A stretch of DNA of 64,000 bases, taken from Aurifilum marmelostoma. Its lineage: Eukaryota; Ascomycota; Sordariomycetes; Diaporthales; Cryphonectriaceae. Location: assembly GCA_027559495.1 (NCBI GenBank), contig JAMXSV010000023.1, positions 868,001 to 932,000 on the forward strand. The letters run 5' to 3'. A program made the translations under genes and the position numbers. Position 1 is the first letter of the stretch. Each line of letters begins with the position of its first letter. The notes under the pieces are model-generated. The model searched no databases, was not told where the DNA came from, and saw only the letters and a list, made by a program, of their open reading frames with translations. Positions 36,538-48,427 of the stretch are shown here, in pieces.

Positions 36538-38566
36538 ATGCCACTGGCACCGGACCTAGGGGTCCACAGCCTGGGCGATATCGACGAGTCTCAGGTTCCA
36601 GGCACCATCCAGCTGGTCGACCTCGACGCGCACCTCGCGACACGTCATGCGAAGGGACACAAGGATATCATCCTCGTGCCTACCCCGTCGAGCGACCCTG
36701 ATGACCCCTTGAACTGGTCGCCCGGCAGGAAACGCCTTGCCCTCGCTTGTGTTTTAGCGTGAGTTTGTCGGATCGATTAATCAATAATACCGTCACAGCC
36801 AACCTGGAGCTGACCGTGTGTAGATACACTTGGTTCAATGGCATGGCGCTGTCTGTAGTATACTCGGTGGAGACGTCGCTATCTGTTGCCCTCGATGTTA
36901 GCGGTAGGTTCCCCTCCTAAATTTCTTGAACAACCATGTTGGTGTCCTCAACTGATCGCAACGCAGTGTCGAATCTTAACGCCGGAACTGGCTACTTCTT
37001 TCTCTTGTGTGGATGGGGTCTCTTGTTCTGGCAGCCCTTTGCACTGCAGTACGGAAAGCGCATAACATATCTTGTGTCGCTTGTTGCTCTCTGTGTGAGT
37101 GAATGACACTTTCCTGATTGATAGGGTTGATCATCGGGTCTCTCGTTCTTGGACTCATTCAATAATAGGCTATCAGTGTCTGGAGCCCTTACGCCAAGGG
37201 TGACGGCCAGTGGATCGCCAGGAACATTGTCATTGGCTTCTTCGCAGCACCGATTGAGGCCTTGCCCGAGACGACCATCACGGATTTGTATTTTGCTCAT
37301 GAGAGAGGAACTTATATGGGCTGGTATGCATGGTTTCTTGCCTCTTCGAACTTCTTCGCACCGGTATGTTGAGCCCTGGAACTGAGAACCTTCGCTATTG
37401 TCTAACGAGTTACTGGCTTTCAACTCTTTAGGTCATTACCGGTTTCATCAACGATGGCATTGGCTATAAATGGTGCTTTTTCATACAGGCAATCTTTTGG
37501 TATGGTGATTCTTCCGAAACTCCCGCTAAAACACGCTCTAAGCTGGACCACGATTCCACAATGCTGACGCAACACACATCTCAGTGGTGTCGTCTCCATC
37601 TTTTTGTTCTTCTTCTTGGAGGAGACAAACTACGACAGGAAGACGGTCGGCGTAGTTGAAGACATACAACCTGGAGCCGAAGCTGTGGACCAACCGAGCG
37701 ATACGAAGACGGACCCAGAAAAGACTGACAATACCACAAACACCACCGCGAATACCTCGCCGACCCCTGTCGAGGGTACGAGCACTACATACAAACGCAA
37801 GACATACGTGGACAAACTCGCGCTGTGGGACAAGCCGCGTCCCTTCGTCATGCACTGGAGAGCCTGGCAGATCCTTAAGCTCCTGTCATGGCCAGTCATC
37901 TTCTACGCAGGCTTCTCGTATGGTACATACCTGGTCTGGTTCAACATCCTCAACGCCACAGCATCGATCATCCTAGGCGGGTCACCCTACGATTTCTCGC
38001 CTGCCATCGTCGGTCTGTCCTACCTCGCATGTATCATTGGCGTCACCATCGCCTCGATATTCACAGGCGTCTTCTCCGACTGGTTCGTGATCCGCATGGC
38101 AAGACGCAACAAGGGCATCTTCGAGCCAGAGCAGCGCCTGTGGCTGTTCGCCGCCGCCACCATCATCCTGCCCGCAGGCTCTATCCTCTGGGGCGTCGGC
38201 GCCGCACACGGAGTGCACTGGTTCGGTCTGCTCTTCGCCATGTTCCTCATCTCGCTGTGCAACACGTGCGGTGTTACGCTCTCCCTGGCATACCTGGTGG
38301 ACTCGTACCGGGAGATTGCAGGTGACGCGCTGGCTTCCTGCATCATCGTGCGCAACACCATGAGTTTCGCTATTGGCTATGGGATCACCCCTTGGCTCGA
38401 CGCGCTGGGATATCAGAACTGCTTCATCAGCGTGGCTTTCGTGGGACTGGCGGTCTGTTCGGTGTTCTTGGTCATGATTAAGTTCGGCAAGAAGTTCAGG
38501 GAGGCGTCGAGAGTGCAGTACTGGAATGAGGTCAGGCTGAGGATGGAGATGGGGTTGGTGCACTGA
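36538..38566 (+). CDS. MFS transporter (DHA1-like)
   Basis: Six exons (36538-36758, 36824-36903, 36967-37094, 37169-37363, 37432-37499 and 37585-38566) give 557 aa, all in phase. The N-terminal tail has DPDDPLNWSPGRKR, the usual pre-helix-1 motif of fungal MFS drug/general-substrate carriers. Helices follow in order. The loop 2-3 phrase QYGKRITY stands at the conserved G-x3-D-R-x-G-R-R site. The sixth helix ends LFFFLEETNYDRK. The central cytosolic loop is long and Thr/Asn-rich (about 240-290). The C-half contains SWPVIFYAGFSYG and ends with a short tail. The expected total is 12 membrane segments. It is probably a plasma-membrane proton-coupled exporter or importer, and the substrate is unknown. 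Confidence 0.88.
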
Positions 38567-40734
38567 GTTATGCACATGCTCTCTTATCATGATTGGGCCC
38601 GGAAGTTTGCAAATGGTCACATATTTTTGGCGGAAGCAGAAGAAGCTTGTCTCAGCCACGAAAACAATATTATGAACTCCGTACCAATATAGATAATCAT
38701 TCTCTTGTTGGACATCTTTTTTTTTTTTTTTTTTTTTTTTGGATAAGACAGAGCTGCGAGTTTTTGGCGATAATCAATCGTCTACGATTATTATGTTCCT
38801 GCGAATGAGAAACGTGATTGTATCCCTAATCGTGAGGGGTTGAAGGCCCAGGTATTACATATGTTGAAAGACTGGAACAAAATGAACATTTGTTTCTGCC
38901 CCCTCGCATTGCCGTGGCCTGCTCAAATGAATACAAGCACCTTCATATACCGACGAAACCGAGCCAACATCACTTATGAGCCTAGCGTCTCCACTGGCCG
39001 TGATTATTTCCTACGCTACGGAGTAACCGCTTGTACTTATCACGGGAATTTTGCTGAACGGAGGATTTAGTTCTAGTGAACGCCATCTCTCGCCCACTCA
39101 CACTTCGATGTGATGGATCTTTCCGCCTCGGCAAAGCTTATTTGTGTTATACAATACCTACTTGCCGTCTTTCAAGGGTTTGAAACGACGGCAAGCCAAC
39201 TGATTTGAGCATAAAACTTCTCTACAGCGCTAAACCTCTCTGTGCCTCGGTGTCGACCTGGATATTCTTTGCTGATGATGATGAATGATGCAGGTTCCAA
39301 AGCTCTGTGTTGACCATGATGTGTAGGACTTCACACAATTTTCTCCGCACAACGGCATGCTGCCTAGGTACGCCTGATGAATGCTCATATCGATACGTGC
39401 CCGCCTCCACTTTTGTTTCTGCTGCGCGTGGCTCCCGTACTCCTCGTCCGTTTCAATGCTTTGTGCACAGCCTTAAAGACTGACTCGGACAATTTCACGA
39501 AAACAAAGAATCCCTCAGCATCGTGACCAACCAAAGTCCTGATCCTCACCACCCGCTTCCAAGGTTGACATTGATATGACCTTACAAGCAAATCCTGGAG
39601 ATCCATTGCGGGGAAATGAAATAAAATTTGTCCTGGTCCTTGTCACCAAATTGCAGTAGTTGAGCCTCATATGATGGGATGTGAGTACCCCTGAGCCCGC
39701 AGTGGAGTCCAGATCGAGCAACGGTGTCCCGGGCTCCGCCTCTTCACCCCTTTAGCCCTTTTGGCTTTATCTTGTTGCTGTATTTTCATGTGATCCTTAT
39801 GCCGATCGGACTAATGTGCTATGATGGACTTTCTAAACGGGCGGGATGGGCTAGGCTTCCTTAGCCTTCAGGGCTGCTGCCGCGGATTGATTACAGCCTG
39901 ATAAAGGAGGGAGAGGGGTCTCGTAGTTTGGCTGTATGAGAGGAGAATTATTAACATCTCGATCGATTCGCGCGCAGTGAAAATACAGCTCCTTTAGAAC
40001 CATGCATAGGATTGAGGCGGCAAAAATAGGAATACACATAGCCCCGGTTCAGGCAGGCAGGCTCCCGCATGGATGGGAAGTTGAGACGAATCCTCCTTGG
40101 GTACGCCTCCTTGGGTACGCCTCCCTTCTGAGCCCCGTGGCGATGTTAATTATGCTAGATGTATTGCCACCTTTCAAGACGTCCTCACTATGGATGAACC
40201 CCACTATGCATGAAATCCATGGTACTTTTCGGCCCGCAAGGGGAACCCTGAGATCTAAGAAATGAAGGAGTATGTGATTGCTGGTCACCAGCCACACTTG
40301 CGAGCGTATCAATGGACTTTTTCAAAGAAAACATTCACGCTGGTCCGGAGGGCCTCCTCATGAGGACAAGGGAGGCAAAGGCAATATATTTTCCCCGACT
40401 TGATTGGACAGACGCCGAGGCATCCTTGCACTTGATTGAGATGCCTATTCGAGCCATATCCACAGGGGTTGGAAGATGTGATGTGACTCGCGCTCGCATC
40501 CACTGTGGGCATTCGACGAGAAAGAACCTTCAACTGGGCACACTCGAGAGACAATTATATAAAACCATCGCTCTGCTCGCATCGTCTTGTACGAGTTCTG
40601 AACTAGAGCAACCTTCTTACTGTTCACATCGATCTTCTACCTTTCTCTTCTCTTCCGTGGTACGGGGTATTATAGTATTTGTTTCTTTTTAGGTTCCCTT
40701 CTCAACAATCGATTACCCAACGTCAAAAATCAAG
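38567..40734. other. intergenic between MFS and peptidase genes
   Basis: About 2.2 kb with no convincing gene. It contains a 24-base T run at 38717-38740 and a short direct duplication near 40098-40128 (CCTCCTTGGGTACG twice). Confidence 0.4.
38717..38740. repeat. poly-T tract
   Basis: Twenty-four consecutive T bases shortly after the MFS stop codon. It may be a nucleosome-depleting tract, or the dA:dT trace of an old insertion, but no element flanks it. Confidence 0.8.
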
Positions 40735-41837
40735 ATGAAGGCCATATCTATCCTCCTTTTCGCCGAGGCCGTCGTGGGAGCTCGTCTCACCCAACACCGC
40801 CGGGAAAATCACGCCAAGCGCGCCCTCTCCCGCACATCTGGCCCAAAGAGGGTCGACGGAATCACCAACAGGACCAATACCGAATACTCGGACAACTGGG
40901 CCGGCGCGGTCATCACCACCACAGATGTCTCTGCCGTCACGGCTGTCATCACAGTGCCCAGCGTCTCGGCCCCCTCCGGTAGTAGCAGCTCGGAATATTG
41001 GTATGTTCCCTTGATCAATATTGCCTCTTTTCCTCACATGCCTGGTTGAGTTTGGACGGTGCACATCAGAGAGAGGATGCTGTTGCCTGATACCCAGTGC
41101 CAAGGGCCTGGGGCCAATGGTGGCGGAATCCCAAATATCTCGACAACACTGCGCAAAAAGAGACTCTGCTCTATTCTTTTTCTGACAACGCAACAGTGCA
41201 TCTGCTTGGGTCGGCATCGATGGCGATTCCTGCGACACTGCTATCCTGCAGACCGGAGTTGACTTCTGCTACGAGAGCGGCAGCATGTCCTACGAGGCCT
41301 GGTACGAATGGTACCCTGGTGAGTAGTAATTAGATCATTTCCTCCGAGACTACTAGTAGAACGTCGCCGACTTACACAAACTCGGACTCAAGACTACTCT
41401 TACGACTTTGACCTGACCGTGTCCGAGGGCGACGTTATCAAGATGAGCGTCACCGCAACATCGGACACGGCCGGCACCGCGGTCATTGAAAACCAGACCA
41501 CCGGAAAGTCGGCCACCAAGACCTTCAGCGGCAATGTGCAAGGCGATCTCTGCCGGACCGACGCCGAGTGGATTGTTGAAGACGTAAGCATACTGACATT
41601 TTCCTGACAAGGGAACATTTATGCTAACCTGTTCCCCTCCACTTGTAGTTCGAGGAAGGCAGCTCTCTGGTGGCGTTTGCTGATTTCGGCACTGTGACCT
41701 TCTCCAGCGCCACAGCTACAGCAGGTGGCGACACAGTCAGCCCGGACTCTGGCTCCATTATAGACATTAGGCAGAACAACGAGGTGCTTACCTCGTGCTC
41801 CACTTCGTCCGACGAGGTGACCTGCACATATGAGTAG
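40735..41837 (+). CDS. secreted glutamic peptidase (eqolisin, G1 family; aspergillopepsin II-like)
   Basis: Four exons (40735-41000, 41197-41318, 41393-41583 and 41649-41837) give 255 aa. The signal peptide is MKAISILLFAEAVVG, followed by a short basic propeptide (RRENHAKR). The mature part starts near YSDNWAGAVI. The G1 landmarks are present in order: CASAWVGIDGDSC, ILQTGVDFC with the candidate catalytic Gln, YEAWYEWYPD, then the candidate catalytic Glu in AEWIVEDFEE, and ADFGTVTFSSA. These enzymes work at acid pH outside the cell, clip proteins and are pepstatin-resistant. The size matches the family. The convergent neighbour is the shortened Zn2Cys6 gene, only 280 bp away at the 3' side. 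Confidence 0.92.
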
Positions 41838-42117
41838 GGGACAAGGGTTACGGATTGCAAGTACCGGTGGACTGTGAGATGATTGTGGCTGCGGGGCGGA
41901 CGTAGTCAAGCGACACTGCTTCTAACGACATATTCACGTTTGGCGACTTTTGTGTTCTGTAAATATAATGAAAAGAAAATTCGATTCCATCCAGATTGAT
42001 TTGTCCTCCATCGGGATTCTGACCGTTATACACGGATTCTCGTGTCTGGGTAATTACATGTCTCAGCTTCAAGTTCGTGCAGCTGCTACAGACCATATCC
42101 ACCGCTCTCTTCTTTCG

Positions 42118-43338
42118 CTATTGGCCAAGACCGGATGCCTGCTTGGACCTCTGATCGGCATCTGCGCTCAACATGTAGGCAACCCGACAAGCCTGTTTAT
42201 ACTGGTGGAGGCTGCCCGGATCTGCTGTCAAGCTGCCAATGTCGAGTGATTCTACCTGGCGCGCCGCATTCGTCGACAGCATGTAATAGGCTTGATTGTC
42301 CGAGACTTCCTTGGCAAAGATGGCCATTGCTAGCAATGCCTGGATTGAAAGCAGGCTTGGCTGCTGGAGGATGAGCTCATGGATGACCAAGGTTGCGTTC
42401 CGGTAGGAAGCATCAACCACAAAGGACAGCTCACCCTCAGCGCCTGGAGCTATCTTCGAACGGAGGACCCTCGCCAGGACGGCGTTGACAAGACCCCATC
42501 TGGCGGGCTGTCCGGCCGGCCCACTCGTGCTGGCGGCGTACTGAGCGCGTAGGAGTGCCAGGAAGCTTGGCTTGTCCAGCAGCTGGTACTCTGCCATGAT
42601 GTCGTCAAAGCAGACGAGAGTCAGATCGTTTGAGAACTCGAAAGGAACAAGATCGGCGAAACCCCCATTACTCTTGGCTTCGTCAATGTTTTTCTTGATT
42701 CGGCTCATGGTTCTCTCGAACGGGCCTGGATTTAGAAATTCAGGGAATATACTCGTCCGGCTGCCCAGGGGCGTCCGATTTTGGAATGGGTTTGGAGCTG
42801 TATTGGCGGACTGTGCCTCATGTGAGCTTTCCAGACAGACCTTCTTCTAAGGGTGCGGGTCGAGCTGGTCTATTATTGGTTAAAGAAAAAAAAAGAAACT
42901 AGAAAAAAATACCGAGTTGGACGGCTGAGATATTGGGTTGCCTTGCTCTCCACCGTGATCAATGCCCAGTGATCTACCGGCCAGCAAGTCGTCATCTCCG
43001 CCTACAGCACCTTTACTGGAGTTTGTGTCAGACAAGGTCTACTTGACCACGATTTTCCTCAAGAAGAATGTCAGAAAGTGCCTTACGTTTTCGCCGGGCC
43101 CCGGTAATTCCGGACAACGGCGTAGGTACATTCCGCAGAATGCGAGACACAGTGGCCACACTTTGGCCTACCACCATCACAGCGTATCTTACGGGACTTG
43201 CACCGGGAGCATGCCTGTTACCACAGTCAGGCGCAAAGACGGGCTCAGATTGCCATGCAATTAGCAGATGACTGGACTCACGATAAGGATCCTTCGGGGC
43301 GCCGCAGGCAATGTTTGTGTCGTGTTCGTTGTATCCAT
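42118..43338 (-). CDS. Zn2Cys6 transcription factor, apparently shortened
   Basis: Four exons (43338-43282, 43214-43087, 43015-42913 and 42846-42118) give 338 aa. The zinc cluster is complete: Cys 21, 24, 31, 38, 41 and 48 in ACSRCKSRKIRC, RPKCGHC and SAECTY. A short linker leads to the start of the fungal-TF middle domain (FFDDI-like VCFDDIMAEYQLLDKP, then LLSIQALLAMAIFAK, QVESLDIG). The frame stops soon after QACRVAYML, where family members normally run on for 200 or more residues. I found no splice signal that restores a longer tail. It may be a truncated allele, a natural short form, or a decaying gene. No gene-family disruption by a mobile element is visible. Confidence 0.75.
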
Positions 43339-44807
43339 ATTGCTTGATGGATGGGTCACTGGTGTGATATTCTGCATCCGCCGTCTACTACTTACAAAAT
43401 CACCAGATACAAAGAGAGAAGCAGAAAACAAAACGGCGGATTCTATAATCTTTTGAAGTTGCTGTGCCACTAGCATGCTGACTCATATTGCGGAAGCAAA
43501 AACTGCTTCCGTCGCCCTTGTCAGCTTGGTTTGCATCCGCTGTGGGATGCGTGGAGAGCCTCTTATTGGTTGAAGCAGTCCCGTGTGGCCGTGCATTGCA
43601 TCTTGTATTACAAACACGTCCTCTCGTGAACGATCAATCCCATGGGTGATTCTGTCCAAAGAAGCGTAGCAAGCGGGCCCTATGCGTTCCGGTTGCCTAT
43701 TTTTGAGAATAGTTCTAGCCGGGTGCTTCGAGACTCACAAAGACGAAAAATCGTAATCGGAAATCTTTTGGAAGATGATGGAATGGGCTCGAGGGTCACT
43801 GCTACAGTATACATCACAGAATGTCCACTAAAGCCGCTAATTATTCATTAGTACCTCTTCCATTGCGCTGAAGTCAGTATTTCACCACACCACTCACTAT
43901 GATCAGAAGAGCTTCGGGGACTTGTCCGCTTCACATGTCTATCTAATTTATCTATATAAACTTTTCATGGGGTGTTTTGGTCGTTTCTGGAATGCTGAAC
44001 TATCTTGGTTTTTCAATTTAGAGGAAAAGATGCTCTCGATTAGTATTGAACTATCTACCTGGAGTCGACAATGCTGTGTCTCGACAACTTGAATCCGGTT
44101 GGCATTGAGCTGTTACAGTCACCTACATTATTCCTTTCGCGAGCCTAACGCTCTGCACTGAACTCTTCATGAAGGGTCCGTGGATGATAGGTGCGTTCTT
44201 CCACCTCCCTGTCTCTACAACACGACCTCGTCATCTTCTGCTTCACAACTCGTGAAAGCGATAGAGTCTACTACTAATTGATTATCATCTATAATCAATA
44301 GAATGATTAATCTAGATACTAATACTCAAGCCAGGACTTTCGTCACGTAAAGAACAGACGAAGAATCAAAGTCTCAAGTTACATTTGTAGGACCCGGGGA
44401 TCGCCACCAAATGGCTCCTTGACCAAAATATCGAGAGCATTTTCTCGAACCGAGCAGCATTCGTTCGTGATCTTGCCTCATTTTGTTTCCCTAGCTTGAC
44501 ACACTAACTGCTGATCACTCGAGACATGTGCCGAGGTAGTTATATCCGCACAATGCCTCCTCACGCTCCCCCTCTTGCTGTATTTGATTTCCCCGCTACA
44601 GAGATCTCCGCACTTGCGTAAGTAGGCCTCTTCATACAGAACTAGTTACGGTGGGATAAATCCTGCTCGATTCTGACAACTGTTATAGGAACACACGGCA
44701 TTTTCTGAGTTTTGTTCTTGGCGGACTCTTCGTGCGCACGATAGTCACCGCCCACAGGAATAGTAAACAACAGCGGTACCAACCTCTGCAAGGAGAGTGA
44801 TTTCAGC
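43339..44807. promoter_or_regulatory. divergent intergenic region with a possible upstream exon for the CoA ligase
   Basis: Between the shortened regulator (-) and the CoA ligase (+). A candidate first exon at 44553-44617 (MPPHAPPLAVFDFP, donor GTAAGT) splices in frame to 44807 at a TTTCAG acceptor. The rest shows no gene. Confidence 0.45.
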
Positions 44808-46777
44808 ATGACACTCTGGAACTCACCCCATCCCGATATCAAGAGTAAGTGACTAATCACTGACTACATCCCATCCGCAATATGCTTGCACAAGTGACTA
44901 ACTGATTCTCGAGAATTAGTCCCCACGAACGTGACGACATGGGAATGGCTCTTCGAGACCGAGCAATACATTCCCTTCAGCACCAGGCCTAGAGAGGTGC
45001 TAGGTGCATATAAGAATGCCGTGACGAACGAGAGTCTTGATCTGGCGCAGGTGAGAGAAAAGGCTGTGGCCATGAGCACAGTCTTGGTCAGAGACTATGG
45101 GCTGCAGCCGGGCCAGACGGTGTCGATTTTCAGCACTAATACGATATGGTATGCTGTTGCTCTGTGGGCGACAGTTCGTGTGGGTGAGTAAAGAGTGATG
45201 CCCTTGCTACATGACAGCCTCAAGTACCCTCTTGGATTTTGTTGTTCTTGAGCGGACGTCTTTCGAAAGATGTTCACAGCTGCATTGAGACTTGGGGCTT
45301 TCCAAATGCCTTTATGGATATTTGGGTTTCAACATAACAGGCAGTTCAGACGTTGACACTGTACACAGGAGGGAGGGTAAACGGCGCTTCGCCGGCATAC
45401 AACGCCGAAGAAATGACCCACGCTCTCAGAACAGCCAACACTCGAATCCTGTTCACACTCCCCACCTCCCTCAAGGTCGCCGTCGCAGCCGCACAAGACG
45501 CAGGCATACCTAGCACCCACATCTTCCTCCTCGAAGGCTCGGCGCCAGGCTTCCAGAGCCAACAGGACCTCATCCACCTCGGACTCACCCTGCCCACCAT
45601 CCCTCACTACACAATCCCCATACCCAGAACAAACAAGGATGAGTGCGGCTACCTGAACTTCTCATCCGGCACGACGGGTCTTCCCAAAGCCGTGATGCTC
45701 TCCCACCACAACGTCATCGCGCAGTGCCTGCAGCTGCGCCAGCTGCAGCTCTTCCCGGCCGACGGGCGCTGGCGCACGCTGGCGGTGATGCCGCTGTTCC
45801 ACATCACGGGCTTGGTGCGGTTCATTACGTACCCGGCGTTTGTAAATGGGCACTGCTACATGCTGCCCGCGTTCAAGATGGATGTCATGCTCGAGGCGAT
45901 CATCAAGTACAAGATCGAGGATCTCACATTTGTCCCGCCTATCCTCATCAGGCTGGTTAGAGATCCCGTCGTCGACAAATACCTGCCCCAGCTCAGGGCG
46001 GTGATCAAGCGGTTCTCCTCAGGGGCGGCGCCGATGAGTCCTGAGGTGGTGAGGCTGCTGCAGAGCAAGTTCCCAGCCACGGGGTTCCGGCAGGGGTATG
46101 GGGCGACGGAGAGCACGGCTTGTATTTCTTGTCACCCGCCGACGCACTTTGATTACAAGTACGCCAATAGTGGTGGAATCCTTGTGGCCAACACAGTCGC
46201 CAAGGTTATTGATCTGTCTGAGCCGGGCAAGATGCTGGGACCTGGGGAGACGGGGGAAATTTGTGCTCGAGGGCCGCAGATTGCCATGGGGTACCTGGGG
46301 AACCAAGAGGCCACGGCGGAGTCGTTTGATGGAGAGGGTTTTCTTCATACGGGGGATGTTGGATACATTGATGAGGAAGGGCTTTTTCATATTGAGGACC
46401 GGATCAAGGAGATGATCAAGGTGAAGGGGATACAGGTGCCACCGGCTGAGCTGGAAGATCTGCTGCTGGGTCACGAGCTGGTGGAGGACTGTGCGGTCTT
46501 GGGGGTCCCGGATGAATATGCGGGCGAGAGGCCCAAGGCTTTTGTTGTGCTGAAGCAAGGAGTGCCTGTGAGTGAGGAGGTGGGACGAGGGCTACTGCAG
46601 TACGTAAGGGAGAAGAAGGTCAAGTACAAGTGGCTGGTGGAGATGGAATTTGCGGAGAGCATCCCTAAAGGCCCCAGTGGTAAATTGCTGCGCAGGGTCC
46701 TGAAGCTGAAGGATAAAGATGTCACGCGCAAGAAGGGGATGTTTGTCGAAGACGAGACAAGAAAGGCTAGACTGTAG
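44808..46777 (+). CDS. acyl-/4-coumarate-CoA ligase-like AMP-binding enzyme, peroxisomal
   Basis: Three exons (44808-44844, 44920-45183 and 45369-46777) give 569 aa. I chose the start MTLWNSPHPDIKIPTN because relatives begin at this point. An upstream exon at 44553-44617 would add 22 residues in frame. The core motifs are intact: SSGTTGLPKAVMLSH near residue 198, YGATESTACI, GPQIAMGYLGN, TGDVGYIDEEG, IKVKGIQVPP and the C-terminal lysine context KGPSGKLLRR. The enzyme should adenylate a carboxylic acid and transfer it to CoA. It ends in ARL, a match to the peroxisomal PTS1 rule. The substrate may be a fatty or aromatic acid. It is convergent with the mitochondrial-carrier gene. Confidence 0.88.
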
Positions 46778-47023
46778 ATATCGGACTTGAATAGAAAAGA
46801 TGCTCTCTATATTTGTAGTCTTGAAGTTGTTGCTGGATTCTGTAATTCTGATGGTAGGGGAGTGGCTCTTCTGTATCATATGTCTTTCTGTGCGCCATAT
46901 TGATGTTTGCATGAACCCACTCATACGCCTGGATGCCGTTGAATTGAGAGGAGGAAGCCATTCTTCCAAAGATAATGTCCACAACGCCGCGCCGTCTAGC
47001 TATGTGATGATACATCCTGTTAT

Positions 47024-48427
47024 CTAAGCAAGTAAAATGTCGTAGCCGTCCTTGTTGATCCTCACAGGTTCTCCGCCGAGCCCATACTTCCGCCGAACCA
47101 GCTCAAATATGATCAGTCCAGCGCTGGTGCTCGGAACCTGTCGAATCGTGCTCCACCAGAATCCACGATACAGCCATCTCCTCAGCGCACCTGAGCCGCT
47201 GCCCTCCTGCGCTCTTGCCTGTGCCACACACTGGGCCCATGTCTCCCGGTAGGCATGGTAGTAGGCATGGATCATCTTCCACCGCCACTTGGACTTGGGC
47301 GCGTTGGACTGGGTGTACTTGCGAATCTTGCGAGCTTGCGCGTCGAGGTATTCGAGATGCTCCCAGTGCTCCATCTGGACGTGGGTGAGCGGGTGGAGGA
47401 CCACCTGCTGCGCGAAGGAGGCGCTGATGCCAGCAAGCATCAGGAAGGCGGGCTCGATGGAGTAATGAGGCTGGATGGTCTTGGCATGGTGGGCGTCTCT
47501 GTCCTGGCCTGAGGGCTGTCTCCGCGACAGGATGTTGACCACATCTTCGCTGAGATCACCGTAGTACCAGGCAATGAAGCTGTAGTAGCTTTGAGCCTTG
47601 ACGTACTCAAAGCTGCTGAAGAACACGGCACTGCCGAGGCTGTCTTTGGCCAGGGACAGAGACCAGCCAGCAAAGATGCCCCGCATGCCGATCTCTCGAA
47701 GCTTGGCATAGCTGAAAGACCACATGCTCTGGGGCCGGCCCTTGCCGCTGTTGAGATCTGGGCCCTGGCCACCTCGGTCGAATCGTGCCTGGATGGCATC
47801 CAGCGGCGCGGCGACCACACTCTGCAGGGCGCCGGCGAGCAGGCCCGCCGTGAACGTCTCACCTGGCCGTGGGGGAGGGTACACCCTCTTCGTTGCCTTG
47901 CCGCTGTCCTCGTGGAGATGGCCGAGGATCTGGAGGTAGCTCGTGTACAGCACAGCCCCCACACTGACGTTGGCGATCAAAGGCGGCAGGACCTGATCGG
48001 GAATCACGCGCCATCCAGAGTGCCGCACCGCCGAGACCAGCACGCCAGGCGTCGTCCGGCTCACGACAGACCGACACCACTGCCACCAGGTCTGCCGCGC
48101 GACCTGACCACTGCCGTGTCCACCGCTGTTGGCGGCGGTGCCAGCGAGGTTGTTGGGCAGGTAGCTGTGGTTCTGCTGCTGCAGGTTTCGCGCATACGCC
48201 AGGTAGTCGACGCGCATCCTGAAGAAGGCCTTGGCCGGTGCACGGAAGTAGAAGGCGATGGCCTGCGCTGTGAAGGCGCGCACGCCGGCGGCGGTCGCTG
48301 CGGTGGCTGCATTGTTGCGCGGCTGTCTGTCGGTGGAATCTGCTGGCGAGATTACGGGCAGCACGCCGACGAGCGATGGATCGAGGACATCGTCACCGGC
48401 CCTGCGTCCCGGTCCTCTAGGGTTCAT
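47024..48427 (-). CDS. mitochondrial-carrier-like protein
   Basis: A single exon of 467 aa, longer than the 300 aa typical of carriers. The clearest repeat lies at about 190-280: TFTAGLLAGALQSVVAAPLDAIQARF has the P-x-D-x2-x-R helix kink, followed by GMRGIFAGWSLSLAKDSLGSAVFFSSFEYVK, which is the second half of a carrier repeat. A third weak repeat is HPLTHVQMEHWEHL then LYRGFWWSTIRQVPSTSAGLIIFELV. The first repeat is poorly preserved. The N-terminal 60 residues are Ala- and Arg-rich. It is probably in the inner or outer mitochondrial membrane. The transported substrate is unknown, and the altered signatures may mean a non-transport role such as that of Ugo1-type proteins. Confidence 0.75.
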   Translation of the reverse strand: MNPRGPGRRAGDDVLDPSLVGVLPVISPADSTDRQPRNNAATAATAAGVRAFTAQAIAFYFRAPAKAFFRMRVDYLAYARNLQQQNHSYLPNNLAGTAANSGGHGSGQVARQTWWQWCRSVVSRTTPGVLVSAVRHSGWRVIPDQVLPPLIANVSVGAVLYTSYLQILGHLHEDSGKATKRVYPPPRPGETFTAGLLAGALQSVVAAPLDAIQARFDRGGQGPDLNSGKGRPQSMWSFSYAKLREIGMRGIFAGWSLSLAKDSLGSAVFFSSFEYVKAQSYYSFIAWYYGDLSEDVVNILSRRQPSGQDRDAHHAKTIQPHYSIEPAFLMLAGISASFAQQVVLHPLTHVQMEHWEHLEYLDAQARKIRKYTQSNAPKSKWRWKMIHAYYHAYRETWAQCVAQARAQEGSGSGALRRWLYRGFWWSTIRQVPSTSAGLIIFELVRRKYGLGGEPVRINKDGYDILLA

